This document shows positions 1 through 8,284 of a stretch of DNA of 36,588 nt, piece by piece. Within the stretch, counting starts at the first letter, position 1. Each line of letters opens with the position of its first letter. A program made the position numbers and the translations under genes. The stretch is from Treponema sp. (GTDB lineage: Bacteria > Spirochaetota > Spirochaetia > Treponematales > Breznakiellaceae), in assembly GCA_031276965.1 (NCBI GenBank), contig JAISMC010000186.1, positions 1 to 36,588 on the forward strand. Reading direction: 5' to 3'. The notes under the pieces were generated by a model. The model was not told the DNA's origin, searched no databases, and saw nothing but the letters and a program-made list of their open reading frames with translations.

Positions 1-422
1 GCGATAAAAGGGGCTATCCGTCCCTGGGTAACCATAATACCGTTGACAAAACCGGTAAAGGTCCCGAACACCAGGGCGAAGAGAAACGCGGCGATTACCC
101 CCAGGAGGGAATCCCCGGGGAAGGTGTTAAGCAGATAAATGGTAACTCCCCCAACAAAGGCCATCATGGATCCGACCGAAAGGTCAATGCCCCCGGAAAT
201 AATGATCAGGGTCATCCCCAGCCCGATTATCCCCGTATAGGACTGCTGCCGCAGAATATTGGTCAGGTTTCTAAACTGCAAAAAATTCGGCCAGCCCACA
301 ATGGTGGCTAAAATAAAAAGCAGAATAAAGCCAAGCCCAGTGGAATGTTCACTCCACTTGAATTTGGTAAAATATCTTTTGAAACCGGCAGCTATTCCGC
401 CGTCCGATTGTTTGCCGCTCAT
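1..422 (-). CDS. Sugar ABC transporter permease, RbsC-type (partial, 3' end beyond window)
   Basis: This is the N-terminal 140 codons of an inner-membrane permease of the RbsC/XylH/MglC family, which forms the channel for sugar import. The ATG at 420-422 overlaps the TGA of the ATPase gene as ATGA, so the two are translationally coupled. The translation runs without a stop to the window edge. It shows a short hydrophilic start, a first membrane segment (about residues 22-36), and the family's conserved stretch GMTLIIISGGIDLSVGS (about residues 65-81), followed by more hydrophobic segments. Residues near the edge read TQGRIAPFI, also typical of the family. The rest of the gene, and probably a periplasmic sugar-binding protein, should lie to the left. 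Substrate cannot be told from this fragment. Confidence 0.9.
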   Translation of the reverse strand, partial: MSGKQSDGGIAAGFKRYFTKFKWSEHSTGLGFILLFILATIVGWPNFLQFRNLTNILRQQSYTGIIGLGMTLIIISGGIDLSVGSMMAFVGGVTIYLLNTFPGDSLLGVIAAFLFALVFGTFTGFVNGIMVTQGRIAPFI

Positions 423-1999
423 CGGATCTTCCTCCCGGAACTCAAACTTTCACCGGAGGCATTAGCTCCGCCGGAAACGCCGTTACCGCTGATACCTGTA
501 GCATGAAACATAATTTCTTCCTCATTGACATGATTCCCCTCAAGGCACCCGGAGATGCTCCCCTCCCGCATAATATAAACCCGGCTGCAAAGGCCGATTA
601 CTTCTTCTAATTCCGAAGAAATAACTATGCAAGAAATACCCCGTTCCGCCAACTGATGGATAAATTCATAGATTTCCTGTTTAGCGTTAACATCAATGCC
701 CCGGGTCGGCTCGTCCAAAATAAGAATTTCAGGGTCCGTATCCATCCACCGGGAAAGATATACCTTCTGCTGGTTGCCGCCGCTTAAATAGCGCAGAGCC
801 ATCCGCTGGGAAGCCGCCATAATCCTAAAGGCCTTGATGTATTCCCTGGTCTTTGCCATCTCCGCTTGTTTGTTAATAAAGGCCCCCCACAGATACTGTC
901 TAAGGGATATGAGGGTGATGTTCTGGGACAGATTAAACCCCTGAACTATGCCCTTCCCCTGCCGGTCTTCGCTAAGATAACCCAGCTTGTAACGTACCGC
1001 ATCCGCAGCGGAACGGATTTGCAGGACCTTGCCGTTCAGTTTGAGAGTTCCGGAATTCCTTCCCCGCAGACCCATGATGGCCTCCGCCAGCTCTGTACGG
1101 CCGGAACCCACCAAGCCCGCGAAACCCAGAATTTCCCCCTTCCGCAGGGAAAAATTAACGTCCCGAAGCAGGCCGTCGATGGTAATATTCTCCGCTTCCA
1201 GAACCACATTCTCCACAGGCCGGGGCAGTTTGGGGGGAAATATCTGGCGAAAATCCGTGCGGCCTATCATATACCGGGCAATATCCTCTTCGTTTATCGA
1301 GAAAACCTCATTCACGCTGATGAGCTTGCCATCCCGCAGCACCGTTACCCTGTCGCAGATAGTTTTTATTTCATTCAGCTTGTGAGAAACAAAGATGATG
1401 GTAACCCCCTGCTTTTTGAGATCCCGCATCAGGGAGAAGAGGGTCTCTACCTCGTGCCCCGTCAGGGTAGTGGTGGGTTCATCCATGATGAGGATCTTTG
1501 CGTCAAGCATCAGGGCCTTGGAGATCTCCACCATCTGTTTTTCCGCCACGCTCAAATTACTGATCAGGTGGTTCACCTCTATGGGCATTTTGAGCCGTTC
1601 CAGCTGTTTGGCGGCCAGTTCCCGCATCCTGGGTTTATCCAGCAGGCCCGCCTTGTTCCGAATCTCGTTCCCCAGAAAAATATTTTCGAATACCGTTAAG
1701 GTATTGATAAGATTGAATTCCTGGGGAACAATGGCGATGCCCAGTTTCTTGGCGGTGATGTAATCGGGGATTTCCGTTTCCCGGCCCTCAAGCCGTAAAG
1801 CGCCGGAGCTGGGCTGGTAAATGCCGCTGATAATTTTTATCAGTGTCGATTTACCGGCCCCGTTTTCTCCGATGAGGCCCATAATCTCCCCCCGCTGTAT
1901 TGTGAAGGAGATAGTATCCAAAACCCGCACTCCGGAAAACTTCTTGGTTATCTTTTCGATGGAGAGGATGTCCCCGGCACTGTCCGGTTTATTTGCCAT
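419..1999 (-). CDS. Sugar ABC transporter ATP-binding protein, RbsA/MglA/XylG-type
   Basis: A 526-residue cytoplasmic protein with two fused nucleotide-binding domains, the usual length and layout for monosaccharide importers. Domain 1 has Walker A GENGAGKST (44-52), signature LSVAEKQ and Walker B ILIMDEPTTT. Domain 2 has the degenerate Walker A GLVGSGRTE, signature LSGGNQQK and Walker B ILILDEPTRGID. The degenerate second P-loop is normal in this family. The gene follows the isomerase stop by only 3 bases and overlaps the permease start, so it belongs to the same operon. It would energise uptake of whatever sugar or cyclitol the two upstream enzymes process. The family is certain; the transported substrate is unknown. 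Confidence 0.95.
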   Translation of the reverse strand: MANKPDSAGDILSIEKITKKFSGVRVLDTISFTIQRGEIMGLIGENGAGKSTLIKIISGIYQPSSGALRLEGRETEIPDYITAKKLGIAIVPQEFNLINTLTVFENIFLGNEIRNKAGLLDKPRMRELAAKQLERLKMPIEVNHLISNLSVAEKQMVEISKALMLDAKILIMDEPTTTLTGHEVETLFSLMRDLKKQGVTIIFVSHKLNEIKTICDRVTVLRDGKLISVNEVFSINEEDIARYMIGRTDFRQIFPPKLPRPVENVVLEAENITIDGLLRDVNFSLRKGEILGFAGLVGSGRTELAEAIMGLRGRNSGTLKLNGKVLQIRSAADAVRYKLGYLSEDRQGKGIVQGFNLSQNITLISLRQYLWGAFINKQAEMAKTREYIKAFRIMAASQRMALRYLSGGNQQKVYLSRWMDTDPEILILDEPTRGIDVNAKQEIYEFIHQLAERGISCIVISSELEEVIGLCSRVYIMREGSISGCLEGNHVNEEEIMFHATGISGNGVSGGANASGESLSSGRKIR

Positions 2000-2002
2000 G
2001 TA

Positions 2003-2995
2003 TTAATCCGATTTAAGGGCATCGTCAAAGGCCACGTTGGAAGGCGAAAAATCAACCTTCCGCACAAATTCACAGGCTTCTTTGGCGCCGTATTCCCGTT
2101 CCATTCCCGAATCTTCCCATTCCACCGAAAGGGGACCCTGGTAATTGGCGGCGTTAAGTTCCCTTATAATGTTTTCAAAGTCCACGTCTCCATGTCCCAA
2201 AGAACGGAAGTTCCAGCCCCGCCGGGTATCTCCGAAAGTGATATGGGAGCCTAAAATGCCTGCCTTGCCGTCCAAGGTAACTGCGGCATCCTTCATGTGG
2301 ACATGGTAAACATGCTTAATAAAATCCCGGAGGAACACATGGGGAGTTACCCCCTGCCAGATCAAATGGGAAGGATCAAAGTTGAAACCCAAAGTTGGCC
2401 GGTAATTAAACTCCTTAAGAAGCCGTTCCGCGGTATAGTAATCGAAGGCGATCTCCGTAGGATGTACCTCCAGGGCAAACTTAACGCCATTCTTGTCGAA
2501 TTCGTCAAAGATGGGGGTCCAAAGCTGAACGATCTTCTTGAAAGCGTCGTCTACCATTTCCCCGGTAGTCTGGGGGAAAGAGTACCAGTAGGCCCAAATG
2601 GGACTTCCCATAAAGCCGGTTACCACCTTGACCCCCAGGTTTTTGGCGGCGGCAGGGGCGTATTTCATATACTCAATAGCCCAGGCGCGGATTTTTTCGG
2701 GCTGACCCGCCAATTCGCCGGGGGCAAAACCATCCAGCCGGGGGTCCCAGTTATCCCCTACGCACTGACCCACCAGATGGGTCCCTATAGCCCAGGTTTT
2801 AAGTCCATGCTTGGCAAGGATGTCCTGCCGGTTCTTTACATAGGCAGGATCGGAGGCCGCCTTTTTAAGATCCAGATGATCCCCCCAGCAGGCGATTTCT
2901 ACGCCATCATACCCAAAGGATTTTACCTTTCCGCAAAGTACATCAAAGGGCAAATCCGCCCATTGACCCGTAAAAATGGTAACTGGCCGCGCCAT
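2003..2995 (-). CDS. Sugar phosphate isomerase/epimerase family protein (AP endonuclease 2-like TIM barrel)
   Basis: A 330-residue TIM-barrel protein of the xylose isomerase-like/IolE/AP-endonuclease-2 superfamily, which uses a divalent metal to isomerise or epimerise sugars and keto-inositols. Probable metal ligands are the Glu of FALEVHP, the Asp/His of NFDPSHL, the histidines of HVYHVHMKD and the Glu of SVEWED near the C-terminus. The start is the ATG at 2993-2995: a strong GGGAGG ribosome site sits just upstream, and an in-frame TTG at 3010 overlaps that site and is rejected. It lies 18 bases after the Gfo/Idh dehydrogenase, a recurrent pairing in sugar and inositol catabolic operons. The exact substrate cannot be read from sequence. 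Confidence 0.88.
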   Translation of the reverse strand: MARPVTIFTGQWADLPFDVLCGKVKSFGYDGVEIACWGDHLDLKKAASDPAYVKNRQDILAKHGLKTWAIGTHLVGQCVGDNWDPRLDGFAPGELAGQPEKIRAWAIEYMKYAPAAAKNLGVKVVTGFMGSPIWAYWYSFPQTTGEMVDDAFKKIVQLWTPIFDEFDKNGVKFALEVHPTEIAFDYYTAERLLKEFNYRPTLGFNFDPSHLIWQGVTPHVFLRDFIKHVYHVHMKDAAVTLDGKAGILGSHITFGDTRRGWNFRSLGHGDVDFENIIRELNAANYQGPLSVEWEDSGMEREYGAKEACEFVRKVDFSPSNVAFDDALKSD

Positions 2996-3013
2996 AAAAA
3001 CCTCCCTCAAAAA

Positions 3014-4186
3014 CTAAAAATCTACCCAGACCGCTCCCTTCTGGGAACTTTCCACGCATTTACCGATAAACTTAACCCCGTCCAGACCCATCTCCACGTT
3101 GGGGAAATCCAGATCCGCTTCGCCAGGGGTCTTTCCTTCCTTTAGCTTGCTCAGAGCGGCGATATAGGTCTTGTAGATATTGCCCAGAGCTTCAAAGTAC
3201 CCTTCGGGATGACCCGAGGGAACCCGGGAATAGGACTGGGCATGGGGATAGAAACTGTCTTTACCCCGGGAAAGAACCTCGTTGGGCTGACCCAGCTTGA
3301 AAAGCTCGATGTAATTGGGAAGTTCCTGAAACCATTGGATGGTTCCCCTGGAACCGAAAATTCGGACCCGGAGGGCATTATCGTAACCCACCGCTATTTG
3401 ACTTGACCAGTAAACGCCCTTGGCGCCCCCCTGATATTCCACCATGATGGTGGCGTTATCGTCCAGAACCCGGCCTTCTACAAATTTGTCCAGTCTGGCG
3501 CATATCGACTTGATCCGCAGACCCGTCATGTAGGAGACCATATTTTCTGCATGGGAGCCGATGTCCCCGACACAGTTGGACTTGCCGGAAATTTTCGGAT
3601 CGGTCCGCCACTTCGCCTGTTTGTTATCGCCCTTTTCCGCAGGAGTGGCCAGCCATTCCTGGGGATATTCGGCGTTTACAAAGCGTATATCACCAATTTC
3701 CCCCCTGCGAATCATCTCCCGGATATGCTTTACCGCTGGATATCCGGTATAACTGTAGGTTACCCCAAAGAGGAGCTTGTTTTTCTTGGCCAGTTCCGCC
3801 AGTTCCTGGGCTTCCGCCACCTCCCAGGTCAGAGGTTTGTCGCATACCACATGGATGCCGTGAGTTAAAAAAGCCTTGGCCGCAGAATAATGGGTATCAT
3901 TGGGAGTTACAATTACCGCAAAATCAATTTTATCAGATCGCTTGGATTCCTGTTCGGCCATTTCCTCAAAGGTTTTATAAAGCCGTTCCTGGGATATCCC
4001 CAGAGCCTTACCCGTCGCCAGGGTATTTTCCGGGGAACGGGAGAAACAGCCCGCCGTTATCTCCGCAAGTCCATCCAGGGCAATGGATTTCCGGTGTACA
4101 TCACCGATAAAAGCTCCCTGACCCCCGCCGACCATACCATAGCGGAGCTTTCCGGAAACCTTCAAATCCGCGCTTCCTTCGATCAT
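3014..4186 (-). CDS. Gfo/Idh/MocA family NAD(P)-dependent oxidoreductase
   Basis: A 390-residue sugar or inositol dehydrogenase. The N-terminal Rossmann fold begins with GMVGGGQGAFIG (about 18-29). It has a nucleotide/substrate motif reading VVCDKPL, with the usual catalytic-site Lys-Pro, and GDIGSHAENM, matching the family's Gly-x-x-x-His catalytic motif. The C-terminal half is the alpha/beta substrate domain. The start is the ATG at 4184-4186, preceded at six bases by GGGAGG; an in-frame GTG at 4204 falls inside the operator palindrome and is less likely. It is the first gene of the left-end sugar operon, read from the promoter at 4225-4253 and probably repressed through the palindrome at 4199-4214. 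It likely oxidises the sugar imported by the ABC transporter, or a derivative. Confidence 0.9.
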   Translation of the reverse strand: MIEGSADLKVSGKLRYGMVGGGQGAFIGDVHRKSIALDGLAEITAGCFSRSPENTLATGKALGISQERLYKTFEEMAEQESKRSDKIDFAVIVTPNDTHYSAAKAFLTHGIHVVCDKPLTWEVAEAQELAELAKKNKLLFGVTYSYTGYPAVKHIREMIRRGEIGDIRFVNAEYPQEWLATPAEKGDNKQAKWRTDPKISGKSNCVGDIGSHAENMVSYMTGLRIKSICARLDKFVEGRVLDDNATIMVEYQGGAKGVYWSSQIAVGYDNALRVRIFGSRGTIQWFQELPNYIELFKLGQPNEVLSRGKDSFYPHAQSYSRVPSGHPEGYFEALGNIYKTYIAALSKLKEGKTPGEADLDFPNVEMGLDGVKFIGKCVESSQKGAVWVDF

Positions 4187-4198
4187 CTTCAACCTCCC

Positions 4199-4214
4199 AT
4201 GCACACGTGTGCAT
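4199..4214 (-). promoter_or_regulatory. LacI-family-type operator (perfect 16-bp palindrome)
   Basis: ATGCACACGTGTGCAT is its own reverse complement. It has the central CG and TG...CA arms typical of LacI/GalR/PurR-family operators; the PurR consensus ACGCAAACGTTTGCGT has the same pattern. It sits between the -10 box at 4225-4230 and the ribosome site at 4193-4198 of the sugar operon, where a bound repressor would block transcription. The cognate regulator is not in the window. Confidence 0.7.
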
Positions 4215-4224
4215 TAAGTAAGCT

Positions 4225-4253
4225 ATTATGGATCGGTTCCTGTTAAAAAGCAA
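4225..4253 (-). promoter_or_regulatory. Promoter of the sugar operon
   Basis: On the minus strand a -35 box TTGCTT (4248-4253) and a -10 box CATAAT (4225-4230) are separated by exactly 17 bases. The predicted start of transcription is near 4218, just upstream of the operator palindrome and 32 bases upstream of the dehydrogenase ATG. Confidence 0.65.
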
Positions 4254-4290
4254 GGAAAAAATGAAAATTTTATTAATTTATTAAAAAGAG

Positions 4291-4406
4291 GCTTTCCCGA
4301 AATTTCAGTTTTTGGGAAAGCGACCTTGGATTTATGGGAAAAAGCGGACTTTAGGCCGTTTTTTTAAGAGCATTTCACAAAACTAACCGGGTTTTGGGAA
4401 ATGCTC
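4291..4406. repeat. Intergenic hairpin cluster
   Basis: This lies between divergent genes (the gap between starts is 4187-4499). Hairpin 1 (4291-4321) pairs GCTTTCCC with GGGAAAGC. A weaker hairpin (about 4336-4366) pairs an A-run plus CGG with CCG plus a T-run. Hairpin 3 (4368-4406) pairs GAGCATTTCxCAAAAC with GTTTTGxGAAATGCTC, 15 pairs with one mismatch and a 7-base loop. The position upstream of both genes argues against simple terminators. The TTTCACAAAA arm is shared with the hairpin at 8364-8404. Confidence 0.6.
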
Positions 4407-4499
4407 AGAAGACAAGGGCCTTTTCACAATTTTTAGAACTAGATTTATTAAAAAAAGCATATTATCATAGAGAGGATAAAAATTATTAAAGGGGAAACT

Positions 4500-4961
4500 A
4501 TGAAACGTAGCATGTTTTTTATACTGTTGCTGGCGGCAGTAATAGGCGGAGTTTCAGCTCAGTCTTTGCGGGGAAAAACCGTTTATATCGCCGTAAAATC
4601 GGTTGCCGTAAAATCTTCTACCGGGTTTTTTGCGGGTAACCGGGGTACTTTACAGATGGGCGCCTCCGTTACGGTACTTCAGGAAAAGGGCAAATGGGTG
4701 GAAATCCGTTCTTCCAATTTAACCGGATGGGTTGCCGCTTCCAGCGTAACCACCAAGCGGGTAACCGGTTCCGTTGTGTCTACCGCTTCCCAGCGGGAAG
4801 TAGCCATGGCCGGAAAGGGTTTCAACCAGGAAATTGAAGACGCCTACAAACAAAACGGAGAGCTGGATTACGCCGCCATCGACGCCATAGAGGCTCAAAC
4901 CGTTCCGGTGGACGAGTTAAAGCGTTTTCTGGAAGAGGGCCGCCTGGCCCTAGGAGAATAA
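4500..4961 (+). CDS. Exported SH3b-domain protein
   Basis: A 153-residue protein with an N-terminal signal peptide (charged MKRS, hydrophobic core to about residue 18, likely cleavage after VSA near residue 20). It is followed by one bacterial SH3 (SH3_3) domain at about residues 27-85, ending in the characteristic WVEIRSSNLTGWVAASSV. Such domains bind cell-wall peptides or protein partners in the periplasm. The C-terminal 60 residues are charged and helical and match nothing I recognise. The ATG is preceded by AAAGGGG at a good distance. It is followed after two bases by the M48 protease gene, so the pair is probably co-transcribed and may work together in envelope maintenance (inference). 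Confidence 0.82.
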   Translation: MKRSMFFILLLAAVIGGVSAQSLRGKTVYIAVKSVAVKSSTGFFAGNRGTLQMGASVTVLQEKGKWVEIRSSNLTGWVAASSVTTKRVTGSVVSTASQREVAMAGKGFNQEIEDAYKQNGELDYAAIDAIEAQTVPVDELKRFLEEGRLALGE

Positions 4962-4963
4962 CT

Positions 4964-5887
4964 ATGAAAACAAAAACCAGTATCCGCCGGACCGTTTTAA
5001 GCGCGGCGGCTGTCCTCTTTATCGTTTTGTTGAGCGCCTGTCAGAGCATGGCCGCAGGTACCGGCGTACTGGCCCAGGCCGCAGGCGATTTGGGAGTTAT
5101 CGATCAGGGTACGGCTACTACGATTGTCAGCGCCGCCGACGCCTGGAGCAAGGCCCAGGAGGAGATTACCCCCTCACAGGAATACTACATTGGCCGGGCG
5201 GTGGGGGCTAATATCCTTACCAACTATAAGATCTACAAAGAAGCCCCTGCGCTGACCGCTTATCTTAACAAGATCTGCAGCGCCATTGTGATCAATTCCC
5301 CCAAACCGGAACTCTATGCCGGCTATCATGTGGCGATTTTGGACAGTTCCGAAATTAACGCATTTTCTACCTCCGGAGGGCATATTTTTGTAACCCGGGG
5401 ATTGATTGAGGTGGCAAATTCCGAAGATACTCTGGCGGCGGTTCTTGCCCACGAGATAGCCCATGTTCAGCTTCAGCATAGTCTCAAGTCCATTAAGTCC
5501 AGCAGATTTGCCAATGCGGTGGTGGAAACCGCCAATGTCGCATCCACCGCTGCCACCGGGACCCAGTTAAAGGAACTGACCGAAACTTTCGGCCTGTCTG
5601 TTGATGAAGCGGTCAACGCCCTAAATAACGGCTACTCTCAGAATCAGGAATACGACGCTGATACCCTGGCCTTATCCCTGATGGCCTCGGCAGGCTATGA
5701 GCCCGCAAGCCTGCTAACCATGCTGACTTCCCTGCGGGAAAAACAGGGAAACCAAACCCGCAGCGGCTTCGGCAAAACCCATCCTTCGCCGGACCGGCGG
5801 ATCGCCAGCGTAAACAAGAGTCTTCCTAACTATAAGGTAGAGGATACTAAATCTTTCCGGGCGGGCCGTTACAAAACTGTCATGTAA
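4964..5887 (+). CDS. M48-family metalloprotease lipoprotein (BepA/LoiP-like)
   Basis: A 307-residue zinc endopeptidase predicted to be a lipoprotein: a charged N-terminus, a hydrophobic stretch and the lipobox LSAC (Cys about residue 26). The catalytic zinc motif HExxH is present as HEIAH (about residue 165) inside VLAHEIAHVQLQHS. The third-ligand motif ExxxD appears as EYDAD about 65 residues later. The C-terminus ends KTHPSPDRRIASVNK, typical of M48C periplasmic quality-control proteases that clear misassembled outer-membrane proteins. There is no TPR extension as in BepA, so it is closer to LoiP/YcaL-type enzymes. It lies two bases after the SH3b gene and is followed by a likely terminator. 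Confidence 0.9.
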   Translation: MKTKTSIRRTVLSAAAVLFIVLLSACQSMAAGTGVLAQAAGDLGVIDQGTATTIVSAADAWSKAQEEITPSQEYYIGRAVGANILTNYKIYKEAPALTAYLNKICSAIVINSPKPELYAGYHVAILDSSEINAFSTSGGHIFVTRGLIEVANSEDTLAAVLAHEIAHVQLQHSLKSIKSSRFANAVVETANVASTAATGTQLKELTETFGLSVDEAVNALNNGYSQNQEYDADTLALSLMASAGYEPASLLTMLTSLREKQGNQTRSGFGKTHPSPDRRIASVNKSLPNYKVEDTKSFRAGRYKTVM

Positions 5888-5896
5888 TTTACACCG

Positions 5897-5926
5897 CCCC
5901 CGGGATTTCCCGGGGGTTACTTTTTA
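5897..5926 (+). terminator. Probable rho-independent terminator after the M48 gene
   Basis: CCCCCGGGA (5897-5905) pairs with TCCCGGGGG (5908-5916), and TTACTTTTT follows. The GC stem is strong but the T-tract is interrupted. It lies 10 bases after the protease stop codon. Confidence 0.65.
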
Positions 5927-5962
5927 CCAAGATCCCGTTCCGGCGGGTTAAAGGACCGAATC

Positions 5963-8218
5963 ATGAAACGCACTTCAAAGGGGGTAAAAAAACCCTTTGC
6001 CGCCCTGATTATTACTCTGGGTGTATTTCTGATAATAATCCTGGCCAATTTGTTCGGGGTTTTTACCTTTCTTGAGTACAAAACCTACGACCTTTGGGTA
6101 AACCTGTTGGCCAATACGGGCAGGGTCTCCGACGACATTATAGTGGTGCTGCTGGATCAGGATAGTATCGACTGGGCAAACCAGAAACGAGGATGGAACT
6201 GGCCCTGGCCCCGGAAGGCCTACGGGGAAATAGTGGACTATATGAGTCTGGGGGGCGCAAAATCCGTAGCCTTCGACGTGCTCTTTTCCGAACCTTCGGT
6301 ATACGGCGCAGAAGACGACGATGCCTTTATCAACGCTTCCCAAAAATACGGCCGGGTGGTACAAACTGTCTTTTTTAGTCCGCAATCGGGCAATATTCTT
6401 TCCTGGCCCCAGGATCTAAATACCCCCCTCTTCAAAACGGAAAACTTTGGTCCCTTCCTTTCCGGTTTTGATCTGCTAAAGGGCGGAGAAGGAGTAGTCG
6501 GCGCGCAGTTTCCCATTCCGGGGCTCCGGAATACCGCCGGCGTTATCGGTAATGTTACCGGTAAAGCCGATTCCGACGGCATTATCCGCCGGGTAGGGCT
6601 CTTTACTCTTTTCGACGGCAAGGCCGTTCCGGGGCTTTCTGCGGCGTCTCTATTAGTTTCGGGGGCAGAGCGGGAAATCCGTTTCAATCAAAAGAAACGG
6701 TATATGGAATGGGGAGACTATACCATTCCGGTAGACGGGGAGGGCAAAACCCTGCTCCGTTTCCGGGATTCCCTGGACCGGTATCTCCCCTACAGGGCCG
6801 TCGATATTCTCCAAAGCGCCGAGGCCTATGCCAGGGGAGAGGAGCCGTTTCTGCCGCCGGAGAATTTTAAAGACAGGTATGTCTTTTTCGGTTTCTATGC
6901 CGAAGGACTCTATGATATTTTCAATACCCCCATCAGTTCGGTGTATCCCGGCATGGGGATACATATCTCTATGCTGGATAATCTGCTCCAGCAGGATTTT
7001 ATCCAGGAGATTCCCTACTGGACGGAACTGTTGATATGCCTCGCGGCAGTTATAGCGATGGGGCTTTTGGTATTTTCCAACCGTATATCCCTCGCCGTGG
7101 GCGGGGGTATCTTTATCCTTGCCGCCCTTACCGGCGGGGCCGCCGCCGCTTACATAGGGGGCCGCTGGGTTCCCCTGGTAACGCCCGCGGCAGGAACCAT
7201 TCTTGTCTTCCTGACGGGGACCCTCTACAACTATGCTACCGAGGGCAGCCAGAAGCGTTTTATCAAATCGGCCTTTAGTCAGTACTTAAGTCCCGCCGTT
7301 ATCGAGCAGATCATCGTGGATCCTTCAAAACTGGAACTGGGCGGAGAGAGCCTGGAGATGACCGCGATTTTTACGGACATTCAGCGCTTCTCTTCTATCT
7401 CCGAAGGGCTTCAAAAAGCCTACGAAAAAGACGGCCCCAAAGAACTGGTTAACCTTCTTAACCTGTACCTTACAGAAATGAGCGATATTGTTCTGGCGAA
7501 TCAGGGTACTATCGATAAGTTTGAGGGAGACGCTATCATAGCCTTTTTCGGCGCCCCCATACGCACGGATAAGCACGCCGCCTTTGCCTGCCGGGCCGCC
7601 ATCGAGATGAAAAAAGCAGAGGCCGCTATGACCAGCCGGGTTATGGATCCCCAGGGCCGGTTTTTTCCGGTACTTAACCAACTGATAGAAAAGAAAGTTA
7701 TCCGGCCGGAGAGGCCCCTCTATACCCGGATTGGGATTAACTCCGGCGAAATGGTAGTCGGAAACATGGGAACCTCCCGTAAAATGAATTATACTATCAT
7801 GGGAAATGCGGTCAACCTTGCCGCCCGGCTGGAAGGGGTAAACAAACAGTACGATACCGGCGGTATCCTGATAAGCGAATATACCAGGGATCAGCTTGGA
7901 GATGAATTTATCGTCCGTCCCCTAAGCCGGGTCAGAGTTGTGGGAATCAGCACTCCCCTCAGGTTGTATGAACTGCTGGACCTTCGGGAAGGCGCTCCTC
8001 CGGAGCTGCTCGATGCGGCAGAGGCCTGGAAAGCCGCTTTTAAAATCTACGAAAGCCGCAATTTCCCCGATGCCCTGAACAGTTTCAAGGCCATTTATCA
8101 AAAGAACAACCAAGATCTGGTGGCAAAATTATACATGGGCCGCTGTGAGGAATGCCTGAAAACGCCTCCCCCGGATAAGGATTGGGACGACGGGGTGGAC
8201 AACTTAACCTCAAAGTAA
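5963..8218 (+). CDS. CHASE2-domain class III adenylate cyclase
   Basis: A 751-residue membrane receptor cyclase. A first membrane helix (about 13-33) leads into an extracytoplasmic CHASE2 sensor domain (about 45-335). Three further hydrophobic helices follow (about 353-420), then a cytoplasmic class III cyclase domain (about 455-650). Both metal-binding aspartates are visible (FTDI and KFEGD), as are the Lys of DKFEGD and the transition-state Asn/Arg of NLAARLE. A Thr in YTIMG stands where many adenylate cyclases have Asp, which points to the class IIIb type. It should make cAMP in response to an unknown periplasmic signal. The last 90 residues look helical and TPR-like. The start has AAGGA eight bases upstream. 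Confidence 0.92.
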   Translation: MKRTSKGVKKPFAALIITLGVFLIIILANLFGVFTFLEYKTYDLWVNLLANTGRVSDDIIVVLLDQDSIDWANQKRGWNWPWPRKAYGEIVDYMSLGGAKSVAFDVLFSEPSVYGAEDDDAFINASQKYGRVVQTVFFSPQSGNILSWPQDLNTPLFKTENFGPFLSGFDLLKGGEGVVGAQFPIPGLRNTAGVIGNVTGKADSDGIIRRVGLFTLFDGKAVPGLSAASLLVSGAEREIRFNQKKRYMEWGDYTIPVDGEGKTLLRFRDSLDRYLPYRAVDILQSAEAYARGEEPFLPPENFKDRYVFFGFYAEGLYDIFNTPISSVYPGMGIHISMLDNLLQQDFIQEIPYWTELLICLAAVIAMGLLVFSNRISLAVGGGIFILAALTGGAAAAYIGGRWVPLVTPAAGTILVFLTGTLYNYATEGSQKRFIKSAFSQYLSPAVIEQIIVDPSKLELGGESLEMTAIFTDIQRFSSISEGLQKAYEKDGPKELVNLLNLYLTEMSDIVLANQGTIDKFEGDAIIAFFGAPIRTDKHAAFACRAAIEMKKAEAAMTSRVMDPQGRFFPVLNQLIEKKVIRPERPLYTRIGINSGEMVVGNMGTSRKMNYTIMGNAVNLAARLEGVNKQYDTGGILISEYTRDQLGDEFIVRPLSRVRVVGISTPLRLYELLDLREGAPPELLDAAEAWKAAFKIYESRNFPDALNSFKAIYQKNNQDLVAKLYMGRCEECLKTPPPDKDWDDGVDNLTSK

Positions 8219-8284
8219 CTAAACCACCTACGCGATTGACCGGCCGCACGGGAAATACGGACTTTTGACTGAAAGACGGGGGTT

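Noticed and set aside
866-1699. Plus-strand open frame of 277 codons opposite the ABC ATPase
   Set aside because: Shadow of the conserved minus-strand gene. The translation has no recognisable family and low-quality composition.
4336-4366. Rho-independent terminator with T7 tract
   Set aside because: It lies between two divergent gene starts, where no transcript needs ending, and the stem has only three GC pairs.
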